Source: JAAAOZ01 sp964496595 (GTDB lineage Bacteria; Chloroflexota; Anaerolineae; B4-G1; SLSP01). Taken from it: 64,000 nt of DNA. Position numbers and translations under genes: made by a program. Positions 8,435 through 16,008 of this stretch are shown piece after piece. The stretch is from the NCBI GenBank assembly GCA_964496595.1, contig CAZCAI010000007.1, positions 1 to 64,000 on the forward strand, given 5' to 3'. Within the stretch, counting starts at the first letter, position 1. The number at the start of each line of letters is the position of its first letter. Under the pieces are notes generated by a model. That model was given only the letters and a program-made list of their open reading frames with translations, was not told the origin of the DNA and searched no databases.

Positions 8435-8584
8435 GGGTCTTTTGGATTTTGCCGGACAACCTGCTCAGTAACCCTAAAAGCAGCCAAGAATTGCGTGTTT
8501 GTGGGGATTACAGACCTTTTTGGCGTCGTTACTGGATTGTGGATGGGGATGGTACGATTGCATCCGGCGAATTCTTGAAGAACC
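8435..8584. mobile_element. 150-bp MITE, copy 1
   Basis: The element begins GGGTCTTTTGGATTTTGCC and ends with an imperfect inverted copy (reverse complement GGTTCTTCAAGAATTCGCC). It is flanked by TCGATGAG (8427-8434) and TTGATGAG (8585-8592), an 8-bp target duplication with one mismatch. It has no coding capacity for a transposase. It sits between the hydrolase stop and the toxin stop. Other copies are at 15151-15299 and 58199-58357. Confidence 0.8.
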
Positions 8585-8607
8585 TTGATGAGAAAAGAGG
8601 AAAGCTA

Positions 8608-8994
8608 TCAACTACTTGTCAATTTGTGACGCACAAATGCCAAGAAATCGCGAAGAGCATCTTCAGGATCATCACTGATGTGACTTTCAACAACATTGCT
8701 CTCACTGCCATCGTGAGAATGCTTGGGGAACGTCTTCACGTACTGCCATTTTGCGTGAGGTGCGTTATCGTGCCGATAAAGATCATTAGCAGAAATCAGA
8801 CGACGTTCCCAGTGATAAGAGTAGCGACCGCTAACCGAAAGGAATACATCGAGCAAAGAGCCGTCGACAATGTCCAAGCGGAGCTTGAGCGGATCGCCTG
8901 TCGAACTGAATATAACTTGAGCATCGACCACCACATCAGAAAAATCACTCAGCGAGATTGTCTGTAGGATCTCGTAAGTCGTTGAGATACGCAT
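8608..8994 (-). CDS. TumE-family (DUF6516) toxin
   Basis: This 128-residue protein has the hallmark stretch of DUF6516/TumE toxins: GRYSYHWERR followed by YRHDNAPHAKW, then TFPKHSHDG, an acidic ESHISDDPE and a helical DFLAFVR end. Family members pair with a small HTH-containing antitoxin, and the proposed role is toxicity countered by the neighbour. Its 5' end overlaps the antitoxin frame by 50 nt, an unusually long overlap even for a toxin-antitoxin pair. The stop lies 15 nt from the target duplication of MITE copy 1. All family motifs appear intact. The molecular target is unknown to me. Confidence 0.8.
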   Translation of the reverse strand: MRISTTYEILQTISLSDFSDVVVDAQVIFSSTGDPLKLRLDIVDGSLLDVFLSVSGRYSYHWERRLISANDLYRHDNAPHAKWQYVKTFPKHSHDGSESNVVESHISDDPEDALRDFLAFVRHKLTSS

Positions 8995-9268
8995 CCAATT
9001 CCTCCAAGCGTGCGACCAAGTTTTCCGCGACGATCAAATCCTCCCAAGCTGGGTGCTCTACCACCGTTCCCTGGGCAATTTTAGCTTCCAGATCCGCAAC
9101 AGATTCAACGCCGTATCGCGCCAAGAGGTCCATTCGAAGTTGTAATACGTGACGTTTCTTCTCGCGCAAAAAGCTTATCAAGGCTTGGCGATAAAGATCA
9201 TCTTCGGAGAGTCCTAACCAACTCGCGATCTTGCTTGTCATTGGCTTTACATTCGCAAACGTCGTCAT
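8945..9268 (-). CDS. Antitoxin partner of the TumE-like toxin
   Basis: This 107-residue, helix-rich, charged protein is transcribed just before the DUF6516 gene and overlaps it by 50 nt. The start at 9268 is preferred over 9280 because a G-rich Shine-Dalgarno-like run lies directly before it. Residues 10-30 (MTSKIASWLGLSEDDLYRQAL) could form a helix-turn-helix-like unit. The rest is amphipathic helix with a Glu/Asp-rich end, as in many antitoxins. I do not recognise the exact family; the call rests on position and size. A TATAAT box on the minus strand at 9330-9335 would drive the pair. Confidence 0.7.
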   Translation of the reverse strand: MTTFANVKPMTSKIASWLGLSEDDLYRQALISFLREKKRHVLQLRMDLLARYGVESVADLEAKIAQGTVVEHPAWEDLIVAENLVARLEELDAYLNDLRDPTDNLAE

Positions 9269-9329
9269 AATGCCCCCCATCTGAGATCAAGTACATCAAT
9301 ATATCACAGCCATCCCACGCTCCCATCTC

Positions 9330-9335
9330 ATTATA
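9330..9335 (-). promoter_or_regulatory. -10 box of the toxin-antitoxin pair
   Basis: Reading the minus strand gives TGTGCTATAATG. The same GTGTGCTATAAT word precedes rnc at 34600-34605, which supports its use as a promoter core. Confidence 0.5.
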
Positions 9336-9407
9336 GCACACGTTGCTCAGGTCTGGATAATTGCGGGTGTAATGCGATTAATTTTGCGATGAAAAGACGT
9401 CAGGTCT

Positions 9408-9487
9408 GGAAGGTGTTGAATTCCAGACCTACCTGAGACCCAACGCTAAGCCGGGCGCACGATGTGAGGTCGTGCGCCCGGCTTTTT
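9408..9487 (+). terminator. Two stacked hairpins ending in an intrinsic terminator
   Basis: AGGTCTGGAA and TTCCAGACCT pair in the first hairpin. The second hairpin pairs AGCCGGGCGCACGA with TCGTGCGCCCGGCT (from 9448) and is followed by TTTTT. The T-run is on the plus strand, yet there is no plus-strand gene immediately upstream, so the transcript it ends could be a small RNA starting around 9340. Confidence 0.6.
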
Positions 9488-9503
9488 ACGTATAGACGGC
9501 GGT

Positions 9504-10256
9504 TCACTTGGGGAATTCCCCGCCTATCCCCACATCCTGAATGCCCAAATGGCGCTCGAGTTGCTGTTCGACGTAGCGCGCCGGGGCCGGTTTTGAGAAG
9601 GTCAGCAGGCGTATCTTTTCATCATCCTCGCGCATGATGGCATAGAGCGCGTAGCTGTAGCTGCGACTCAATCTTCGACTCGAACGGTGGACGTGCTCTG
9701 CGCAATAAAGCTGAGTGATCTCTCGCAGCGGCGCCTCTCGATTGCCCGGCATGGGGAGCGGGCCACGGCGAATGGTCAACATTCCCCCTTCGGCCCGAAA
9801 AGTTACACTGTTAAGTAGCGTCGCTAATAACCCGTAAGCAAAGAGCGGTATTATCGGGATCAAGAGCACCCCCAGTCGAGTCTCCCTGAAATACCGGCCT
9901 GAAGCGATCTCTTGTCCGGACATGAACAAAATCATCGCGAGTAAGGCCAGTGCGAAAAGGCGCACAAGGATAGGGGGGCGATAGGTGATTATCAAGCCGG
10001 GGCGCGTCTCTTGCGCTGTGAGGCCTCGGGGCGCTGTCTCGGCGTCGTAGGGCGCTGATTTTGGTCGCCGCCATCTCGCTGTCCACATAAATATCAGAGC
10101 GCCCACCACAGCCAATACAATCAGAAGACTTAGAAGGTAAGGAGGTATCTCACGAATTTCCGATAATATTGTGTCGCTGGTGAAGGCCGTCTGTGCCCGA
10201 ATCGGCGCCGGTAGCAGGATCAAGGCGAATAGGGTGACACATCGTCGCTTATTCAT
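9504..10256 (-). CDS. Membrane protein of unknown function
   Basis: This 250-residue protein starts at the ATG at 10256, 7 nt after AGGAGA. The N-terminus is a signal peptide or first helix (residues 5-22). It is followed by a helix near 35-55 and a pair of helices around 105-165. The remaining C-terminal part (FRAEGGMLTIRRGPLPMP onward) is beta-rich and resembles the membrane-proximal PH-like domains seen in bacterial proteins of unknown role. I do not recognise a named family. About 120 bp spanning its start codon and upstream spacer were copied to 15627-15747. Confidence 0.65.
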   Translation of the reverse strand: MNKRRCVTLFALILLPAPIRAQTAFTSDTILSEIREIPPYLLSLLIVLAVVGALIFMWTARWRRPKSAPYDAETAPRGLTAQETRPGLIITYRPPILVRLFALALLAMILFMSGQEIASGRYFRETRLGVLLIPIIPLFAYGLLATLLNSVTFRAEGGMLTIRRGPLPMPGNREAPLREITQLYCAEHVHRSSRRLSRSYSYALYAIMREDDEKIRLLTFSKPAPARYVEQQLERHLGIQDVGIGGEFPK

Positions 10257-10332
10257 AGATTTTCTCCTATGTTCTAATGGTCTGTCGTTCAAGCGCAAGC
10301 TCGGTCAGCCGGCTAATCCGACGGCGCGCCCC
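10217..10332. repeat. Source copy of a duplicated 5'-end/spacer segment
   Basis: This segment contains the first codons of the membrane-protein gene and its whole upstream spacer to the stop of the beta-helix gene. It is nearly identical to 15627-15747, with a few base differences. Similarity stops at the beta-helix stop codon. Confidence 0.85.
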
Positions 10333-10339
10333 CAGTCAA

Positions 10340-13300
10340 TCATTGTCGCAGTACCAGCGGTAAGTAGAGGGTGTAGGCAGGCGCTTCATCTGCCACGATC
10401 GTGAAGCTCGCCGTATGCGCGGTCATCGGGTTGCCCGCAAGGTCGGCGACAGGTGCCCCCACCGTCACCTCGTAGTCGCCCGGCGTCAGCGCCGCCCGCG
10501 GGCTTACCACGATCTGGCGGAGGCCCTCGTCAAAGTGCGCGCTGATAGGCGCGTCTGTGCCGCCGACCCGCGCCAACGTGACGGTGGCGCTGCTGACCGT
10601 CGTCCCGCTCAACGGCTCGGAGACACCGATCAGGATCACGGGCGAGTAGGCGGGGCCGACGGTGTCGGTGAAGAGCGGCGTGCTTGAGGCAACGATGTCC
10701 TCGGCATCCGCGGCCGGGTTCGTCCATGTCACCTCCGGCGGCGTCGTGTCCCCGTCGGGCGTGACCGTGATGTACACCTGTGCCGCCTGGCTGGTGGTGA
10801 CGCCGTTGCTCACCCGGAAGGTGAAGCCATCGACGCCGGTGAAGTTCTCGACCGGCGTGTAGGTCAAGTTCGGCGCCGTCCCGGTCAGCGCCCCGCCGTG
10901 CGGCTCCTCGACGACCTCGTAGGTCAGCGGGAGACCGCTGATTTCGCGGCCACTCAACGTGATGGATAGGGGCACTTCGTAGTCCGTGGTCAAGTCCTGC
11001 GGGATCGCCGCAAGGGGGGAGACCAGATTCACCCAACTGTTAGTCGGCGTCTCCTCCGGTACACTGGGAAAGTAGACCACAGCCTGATTGCTAACCACGG
11101 TGCCGCTCGGCACCCCACCGGTCAGTGCCACAGTGTAGGTGATGGCGCCCTCCGAGTCGGGATCTCCTTTAGGCCCCAGTTCGCCCACCGACCAGAAGAT
11201 CTCGCGGGTATTGGTCAGGTAGGCGCCGCCGCCATGCACGAAGGTCAACGTGCCGGCATCGAAGGCCTCAGGCAGCTCGTTGACGACGTACACGCCATAA
11301 GCCCGGCCCGCGCCCTCATTCTCGTAAGTGATCGTATAGGTCACTACGTCGTCGGGCAGCAGGTCGCCCGCGGGGCCGTAGATGGCATTGGGATCCTTGG
11401 CGCGGCGCACGGTCAGCTCGCTGCAATTTTTCATACTGGCAGACGTAGCGCATACAGCATCGACCGACGCCACGCTCACGGGCGTGAACGCAGCCGCCAG
11501 CAGATCCTCCTCACACTCAACGCAGCCGCTGGCGGCGCCCTTGCCGGCAACACATCGCTCGCCGAAACCACATTTTTCGATGATTGTGGGCGCCGGACGC
11601 CAGGTGCCCACGGCGTCACAGCTATACTGAGCGCATTGCTGCTCTATTCCTGTGGGCGCCCAGCGCACATCACCCGGCTTGCAGCAGTGCGAGCTCGTAT
11701 CCGCCTCGCAGGCTTGTTTGCATTCCTGATAGGTGGCTACCTCGTCGTAGATTTGGTATCCCGTCCAAACAGCGCCCACCGGTGGGATCACCCATGTAAC
11801 GAGACCCATCATCTTGCCAGCCACGGCGCCCCAGGATTTCGCCTTAATCATACAGTTGGCAAAGCAGCGGTTTTCATCACAGCTATTGACCGCCAACAGC
11901 GCGTTATCGGCGGGGATCCACGACCCCTCCCATTCGTAACTCCGGGTCGTGAGCGAGGTCGTCAGGCCACCGAGCATATCGTTGACCACCAACTGACCGC
12001 CGCCCACGGTCGAGGCCAGGACCTCATCCGCGTCAGTCAAGCTCAGGATGCGCCCGTATTGGCGGTCGGGCGTGCGCATCGCAGCATTCCACACGCGGCG
12101 GCCATCGTGGAAGGTGATCCGCGCCGCACTCAGATATTCGAAGCCCTCCGCCAGCGCCGCCTGATAGAGGCTCTCCAGGTCGGCATGATCTCCCCGAATT
12201 CCGGCAAACTCGCTCTCGCTAAGGTAATCGATATCGGTTACCCTCAGTTGGGGCGACTCGTAAGCACGGTACTCCGCCACGTCGAATGCGGCAGCGTTAT
12301 AGTTCTCACCGGCGAAATGGGTGAAGGTGCCGTCTGTGTAGTCAACGGGCAGCCCCCAATGGAAGCGGACGCGAGCCGAGACGTAGTCTTGATCGCCAGG
12401 TTCCACGTCCCCGAGTTTCCAGATGACCTGGTGGCGATCAGGCCAATAGACGGCATCGTGCGTTCCATCGATGTAGGTGCAGGCGAAGGGAAGCTGCAGC
12501 ATCAGAACGCCTCCCGCCACCGTCGTGGTCATCTCGTTGAGGTATTGGATCGCGTAGTCCACGCCCTCGCCCGGGCTGATCAACTTGGGCGCGCCGGTGC
12601 TGACGATCATCTCCCCCAGAGCCTCGGCGCCGGTGGTGGGCGCGCTAAGCCACGGATAAAAGATCACGTGATCGCCGACCTCGTCGCCTGTGCCATCGGG
12701 ATTCAGTGTAGGATGATAGGGGCCGCTTGCGTCACCCCACCAGTTGTGCCGAGCATCGAGGTCCGGCGCGTCGTCATTGACGAGGCCCTCCTCCGCGTTG
12801 TCGTGAACACGGTTGTAGCGGAATGTCGGCATCTCGGTGACGTACTTGAATCGCACACCCTTGCTCGCCGAATCATGGATGTCGCAGTTCTGTATCGAGA
12901 CGGGGGACGGCGACGCCACACTGTTACCGCGAACGTCGAGACTAGCATAGCCGCTGCTGCCGCCGCCGCCATAGGCGATCTCGCAGTGGTGAAGGACTAC
13001 GCCTGCGCCGCCGTAGGAAGCCCCAATCCCCTGCCAATACCCGGGCTCGGGCTCCGCGCCCGTAAAGACGATCGGCTCGTCGGCCGTGCCCACAGCGTAG
13101 AGGTTGGCATTGCTATTCACCCTGAGAGTGGTGGCTCCGTCGTACTGGTTCTTGTCAAAGCGCAGTGTGGTTCCCGGGCGAAGGGAGAGCAGCCCATCGG
13201 TGAGGATATTGATATCGTCCGTAACGCTTATTGGGATCCCGACATCGCCCAGGTCCCATTGCCGCCCTCCGTTGATGTCGCAGCCGGTCTCCAGCACGTC

Positions 13301-14869
13301 CGCGCCGTTGCCGGTGGCAGTCAGGTCGTGGGCCTCGATGTTGCCATCGCAGTCCCAGAACATAGCCGACCCCGCGTTACCGGCGAGTGTCACGTTCTCG
13401 AGCACAGGATGGATGCCGACATAATGGAAGTCGATCCCGCGTGTCTGATACACCTGCGTGCCCTGGTGTCCGTTATCGCTCAGGTTCACATCCGTCAGCG
13501 TGGGGTAGATGTCGCTGGGGCGCGTGATACCTCGCACCCCAGCGTGACCATTGCGGCTGATGTTACCGCCCTCCCAGGTAAGCCGCAGGGTGCTGCTCCG
13601 ACCGGCGTCCAGGTAGACGCCACCCTGACCGTTGTCGGTCACATCCACATTTGTTAAGGTGAGGTCTAGGGTGTCTTCAAAGCCGGCCGCGATCACCACG
13701 CCATCGTCTGCGTTGTGGTGGATGTGGCAGTTCCGCACCTGGGCGTCGTCGGTGTTGATCTCCAACCCGCCATCTCCGTAGTTGCCGTCTTCGGCGTAGC
13801 TGATGTCGCAGTGATCCAGGCGCAGCGTGCTGCCCTCCTTGGCCCAGATGCCGTACCAGTACTGGCCCGTGTCGCCGCCCGCGGCCAGTTGGGAGGTGAA
13901 GGTGATCGGCTGGGTGATTGTCCCCTCGGCGATCAGGCTGCCCCCGCTCTCCACCGCGATGCCGTAGCTAGAACGGAAGTCCAACAGCGTGCCCGGCGCC
14001 ACGGTCAAGGTGCTGGTGGGCACCGTGAGCTGACAAACGGTGAAGCCGCACACAAAACCGTAGTTGGTCCCGCCCAAAGTGACATCCTGGGTCAGCGTTC
14101 CGCCAAAATCGCCGATGACAACCTCATCCCGGTCGTTGCCGCTGAAGGTGAGGTTGCTGTAATTGGGCTGCATGTTGATGCTATCCTGGTAGATGGCGTA
14201 CCCTTTCCCATCCCCGGCCACGTTGCCTGCCACACGAACCGATTCGATCTGGGGCGTGATGCCCTCGCCCTCCAGGTAGATGCCTTTCATACTGCCCGAG
14301 ATAACTTCACCGCTGCGCAGTTCCACGTCGGCGTCCTCCACGTCGATCTGGGCACGGCCGTAAAGACTCAGCGGGGCGTTGAAGACGCCGGAGCCGGCGT
14401 AGCCCACGAAGAAGTGTTCCAATCGCCCCACACTCCCCGGTTGGAAGACGATGCCGTACCAATCGCCCGCGGCCCCGCTGCTGGCGCCGTCCTCGTTGGT
14501 GTCGCCGCCGTGCTCATCGTCGGCCAGGCTGGTGAAAGCGACGGTCTCCGTCGGCGTCCCTTGCACGTCCAGCGTGCCCGCGACGATGAAGGCGCTGCTG
14601 TCACCCGCAAACTTGATGACAACGCCCGGCTGCACCGTCAGCGTGACGCCAGCCGGCACCTCCACGTTGCAGTCCGTGGCCGTGTACACGTTGCCCGTGC
14701 TCCACGTCGTGTCGGTCGTGATCTCGCCGCAGGCGTCGATCACGGCCAACGGCTGCGCGCTCAAAACCTCCAGCGGGGAATGGTTCAACAAGAACATCCC
14801 CCCAACCAGGACGACCAACAGTCCGATACAGAATCCACACATTTGAGTCTTACTTCGCCTGGACATCAT
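10340..14869 (-). CDS. Giant secreted right-handed beta-helix protein 1
   Basis: This 1509-residue extracellular protein starts at 14869 behind AGGAG; an open frame continues upstream to 15382 but runs through repeat DNA. A signal/anchor helix lies at residues 10-32. Residues 45-735 contain many Asn/Asp-rich turns with HCDI, DNGHQG and HDNAEEG patterns of a parallel beta-helix with two or three units. Residues 755-955 are beta-rich. Residues 995-1120 are cysteine-rich. A DUF11-like domain (about 1155-1265), a cadherin-like tandem domain (about 1285-1375) and an SbsA-type Ig domain (about 1380-1495) follow. It ends YLPLVLRQ. It is a paralogue of 18416-22936. Roles in adhesion or polymer binding are plausible but unproven. 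Confidence 0.85.
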   Translation of the reverse strand: MMSRRSKTQMCGFCIGLLVVLVGGMFLLNHSPLEVLSAQPLAVIDACGEITTDTTWSTGNVYTATDCNVEVPAGVTLTVQPGVVIKFAGDSSAFIVAGTLDVQGTPTETVAFTSLADDEHGGDTNEDGASSGAAGDWYGIVFQPGSVGRLEHFFVGYAGSGVFNAPLSLYGRAQIDVEDADVELRSGEVISGSMKGIYLEGEGITPQIESVRVAGNVAGDGKGYAIYQDSINMQPNYSNLTFSGNDRDEVVIGDFGGTLTQDVTLGGTNYGFVCGFTVCQLTVPTSTLTVAPGTLLDFRSSYGIAVESGGSLIAEGTITQPITFTSQLAAGGDTGQYWYGIWAKEGSTLRLDHCDISYAEDGNYGDGGLEINTDDAQVRNCHIHHNADDGVVIAAGFEDTLDLTLTNVDVTDNGQGGVYLDAGRSSTLRLTWEGGNISRNGHAGVRGITRPSDIYPTLTDVNLSDNGHQGTQVYQTRGIDFHYVGIHPVLENVTLAGNAGSAMFWDCDGNIEAHDLTATGNGADVLETGCDINGGRQWDLGDVGIPISVTDDINILTDGLLSLRPGTTLRFDKNQYDGATTLRVNSNANLYAVGTADEPIVFTGAEPEPGYWQGIGASYGGAGVVLHHCEIAYGGGGSSGYASLDVRGNSVASPSPVSIQNCDIHDSASKGVRFKYVTEMPTFRYNRVHDNAEEGLVNDDAPDLDARHNWWGDASGPYHPTLNPDGTGDEVGDHVIFYPWLSAPTTGAEALGEMIVSTGAPKLISPGEGVDYAIQYLNEMTTTVAGGVLMLQLPFACTYIDGTHDAVYWPDRHQVIWKLGDVEPGDQDYVSARVRFHWGLPVDYTDGTFTHFAGENYNAAAFDVAEYRAYESPQLRVTDIDYLSESEFAGIRGDHADLESLYQAALAEGFEYLSAARITFHDGRRVWNAAMRTPDRQYGRILSLTDADEVLASTVGGGQLVVNDMLGGLTTSLTTRSYEWEGSWIPADNALLAVNSCDENRCFANCMIKAKSWGAVAGKMMGLVTWVIPPVGAVWTGYQIYDEVATYQECKQACEADTSSHCCKPGDVRWAPTGIEQQCAQYSCDAVGTWRPAPTIIEKCGFGERCVAGKGAASGCVECEEDLLAAAFTPVSVASVDAVCATSASMKNCSELTVRRAKDPNAIYGPAGDLLPDDVVTYTITYENEGAGRAYGVYVVNELPEAFDAGTLTFVHGGGAYLTNTREIFWSVGELGPKGDPDSEGAITYTVALTGGVPSGTVVSNQAVVYFPSVPEETPTNSWVNLVSPLAAIPQDLTTDYEVPLSITLSGREISGLPLTYEVVEEPHGGALTGTAPNLTYTPVENFTGVDGFTFRVSNGVTTSQAAQVYITVTPDGDTTPPEVTWTNPAADAEDIVASSTPLFTDTVGPAYSPVILIGVSEPLSGTTVSSATVTLARVGGTDAPISAHFDEGLRQIVVSPRAALTPGDYEVTVGAPVADLAGNPMTAHTASFTIVADEAPAYTLYLPLVLRQ

Positions 14870-15142
14870 TTCATCTCCTTTTGTGATTTGGGATTTCAAA
14901 ACAGCATCGTTCGCTTGGATACGGATTACCAAAGAGGAAGAGGTAAAAGTCAAGAGATCGCCGGCTGTGAACATGAGCGAGGTAATGATTGAGACGAGGA
15001 AGCGCGCCGGTACGCTTGACGTAACCAAACTGCTCGCAGATCCTATCCTGGACGGGTTAAGATATAAGATAAAGGAGGCTGCGAACTGTGCGCAAGCCCC
15101 CTTTTTGATCTTGATGACGTACGCCCCCATCTCGGTTGCGTC
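14680..15142. repeat. Segmental duplication, part 1 (copy A)
   Basis: The first codons of beta-helix gene 1 and about 270 bp upstream are nearly identical to 22747-23212. A bidirectional terminator hairpin lies inside. Identity continues beyond MITE copy 2 as part 2 (15300-15606). Confidence 0.9.
15072..15106. terminator. Bidirectional terminator hairpin in the beta-helix leader (copy A)
   Basis: AAGGAGGCTGCG pairs with CGCAAGCCCCCTT around aactgtg. T-runs follow on the plus strand (TTTTT) and, more weakly, on the minus strand. It insulates or attenuates transcription into beta-helix gene 1. The duplicate is at 23141-23178. Confidence 0.6.
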
Positions 15143-15150
15143 GCGATTAT

Positions 15151-15299
15151 GGGTCTTTTGGATTTTGCCGGGCAACCCCTCATTAGCCCTAAAAGCAGCC
15201 AAGAATTGCGTGTTGGTGGGGATCACAGACCTTTTTCGCGTCGTTACGGGGTTGTGGGTGGGAGTGATATGATTGCACCCGGCGAATTCCCGAAGAGCC
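15151..15299. mobile_element. 149-bp MITE, copy 2, with identifiable empty site
   Basis: It starts GGGTCTTTTGGATTTTGCC and ends GAATTCCCGAAGAGCC, giving imperfect terminal inverted repeats (14 of 19 match). The flanks are GCGATTAT (15143-15150) and GTGATTAT (15300-15307). The otherwise matching duplicate segment around 23213 carries a single GTGATTAT and no element, which fixes both ends and the 8-bp target duplication. Confidence 0.88.
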
Positions 15300-15606
15300 G
15301 TGATTATATACAAGTGTACCACATCAGGGAGGTAGTTTTCAAGCATGTGCAAGAATTGATGCGCGCTGCAAAATATAGCCATGACTTGGGCAAAAATTCA
15401 GAGAACAAGCCCCGCCCGGCGATTTGACCATTTTCGAGTTTCTCAGTACAGTCGGAGATGAGATTGGCCCAACACCTATGGGAGTCTATCTAAGGGAGGA
15501 AAGAGATGCCACACAACGAAGAGTTCCCGTCGCCGGAGGCGACGATGGCGTTGCTGAAGGGGCGGCGCAGCATTCGACAGTACACGCCCGACCCGGTATC
15601 GGACGA
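15300..15606. repeat. Segmental duplication, part 2 (copy A)
   Basis: This is nearly identical to 23213-23533. It covers the leader and the first codons of the nitroreductase gene. It ends where the truncated nitroreductase joins the copied segment at 15627-15747. Confidence 0.88.
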
Positions 15607-15620
15607 GGTGCTGGAGGCGG
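15506..15620 (+). pseudogene. Nitroreductase 5' fragment
   Basis: The first 30 or so codons match the intact nitroreductase at 23419 almost base for base, including the upstream AAGGGAGG site and the RRSIRQY motif. A 12-bp deletion between two gtgctg words is present near 15600. The frame then runs into DNA copied from 10217-10332, so the rest of the enzyme is missing. Confidence 0.88.
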
Positions 15621-15621
15621 G

Positions 15622-15671
15622 GCCAACAGCAGGATCAAGGCGAATAGGGTTACACATCGTCGCTTATTCAT
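15622..15671 (-). pseudogene. 5' fragment of the 9504-10256 membrane-protein gene
   Basis: The ATG at 15671 and about 15 codons, with the AGGAGA site before them, match the start of the gene at 10256. The frame then enters the nitroreductase remnant and has no meaning beyond that point. Confidence 0.8.
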
Positions 15672-15747
15672 AGGTTTTCTCCTATGTTCTAATGTTCTGT
15701 CGTTCAAGCGCAAGCTCGGTCAGCCGGCTAATCCGACGGCGCGCCCC
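15627..15747. repeat. Copied segment from 10217-10332
   Basis: About 120 bp nearly identical to 10217-10332. One end joins the nitroreductase fragment and the other ends at the gacggcgcgcccc word next to the small lipoprotein gene. Confidence 0.85.
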
Positions 15748-15907
15748 ACAGCCGCACCGTGCCATCCAGAGTGGCTTCTTCCGTGAGGGTGACTTCGATC
15801 ACGACATCCGTAGGTTCGATCTCTGGGTCAGCGGCCGGGCCGGTCAGGGCGCAAGCCGGTGAGAAAAGTATCAACAGCGCGATTAACAGTTTGGTTCCGT
15901 TCTTCAT
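15728..15907 (-). CDS. Small lipoprotein, probably 3'-truncated
   Basis: This 59-residue product starts at 15907 after CAAGGAG. It has a lipoprotein signal peptide with lipobox-like SPAC (the cysteine at about residue 20). A short acidic Thr/Val-rich tail ends WGAPSD. Its last codons and stop lie inside the copied 15627-15747 segment, so the original C-terminus has probably been lost and replaced. No family is recognisable. Confidence 0.5.
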   Translation of the reverse strand: MKNGTKLLIALLILFSPACALTGPAADPEIEPTDVVIEVTLTEEATLDGTVRLWGAPSD

Positions 15908-15966
15908 GGTTAGTCTCCTTGTAGAGATAGTTCTGAACGGATGAATTTCATACGCCACTTCCAGGT

Positions 15967-16001
15967 GGGGAGGGGCGGGCTGATGCGCCCGCCCCTCCCC
16001 A
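15967..16001. terminator. Strong GC hairpin downstream of the LRR gene
   Basis: GGGGAGGGGCGGGC and GCCCGCCCCTCCCC pair around tgatgc. It lies just after the LRR gene stop on the minus strand. There is no T-run, so termination may be factor-assisted. Confidence 0.55.
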
Positions 16002-16008
16002 GTGGCGG

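Noticed and set aside
11234..13657. 807-codon open frame opposite beta-helix gene 1
   Set aside because: It is a mirror of the GC-rich coding strand on the other side. It has His/Arg/Val-rich low-complexity sequence, no domain, and no ribosome-binding site. The opposite strand has clear domains.
14870..15382. Upstream extension of beta-helix protein 1
   Set aside because: The frame passes through a terminator hairpin and a MITE. The duplicate gene lacks the MITE, and both share a good start at MMSRRS.
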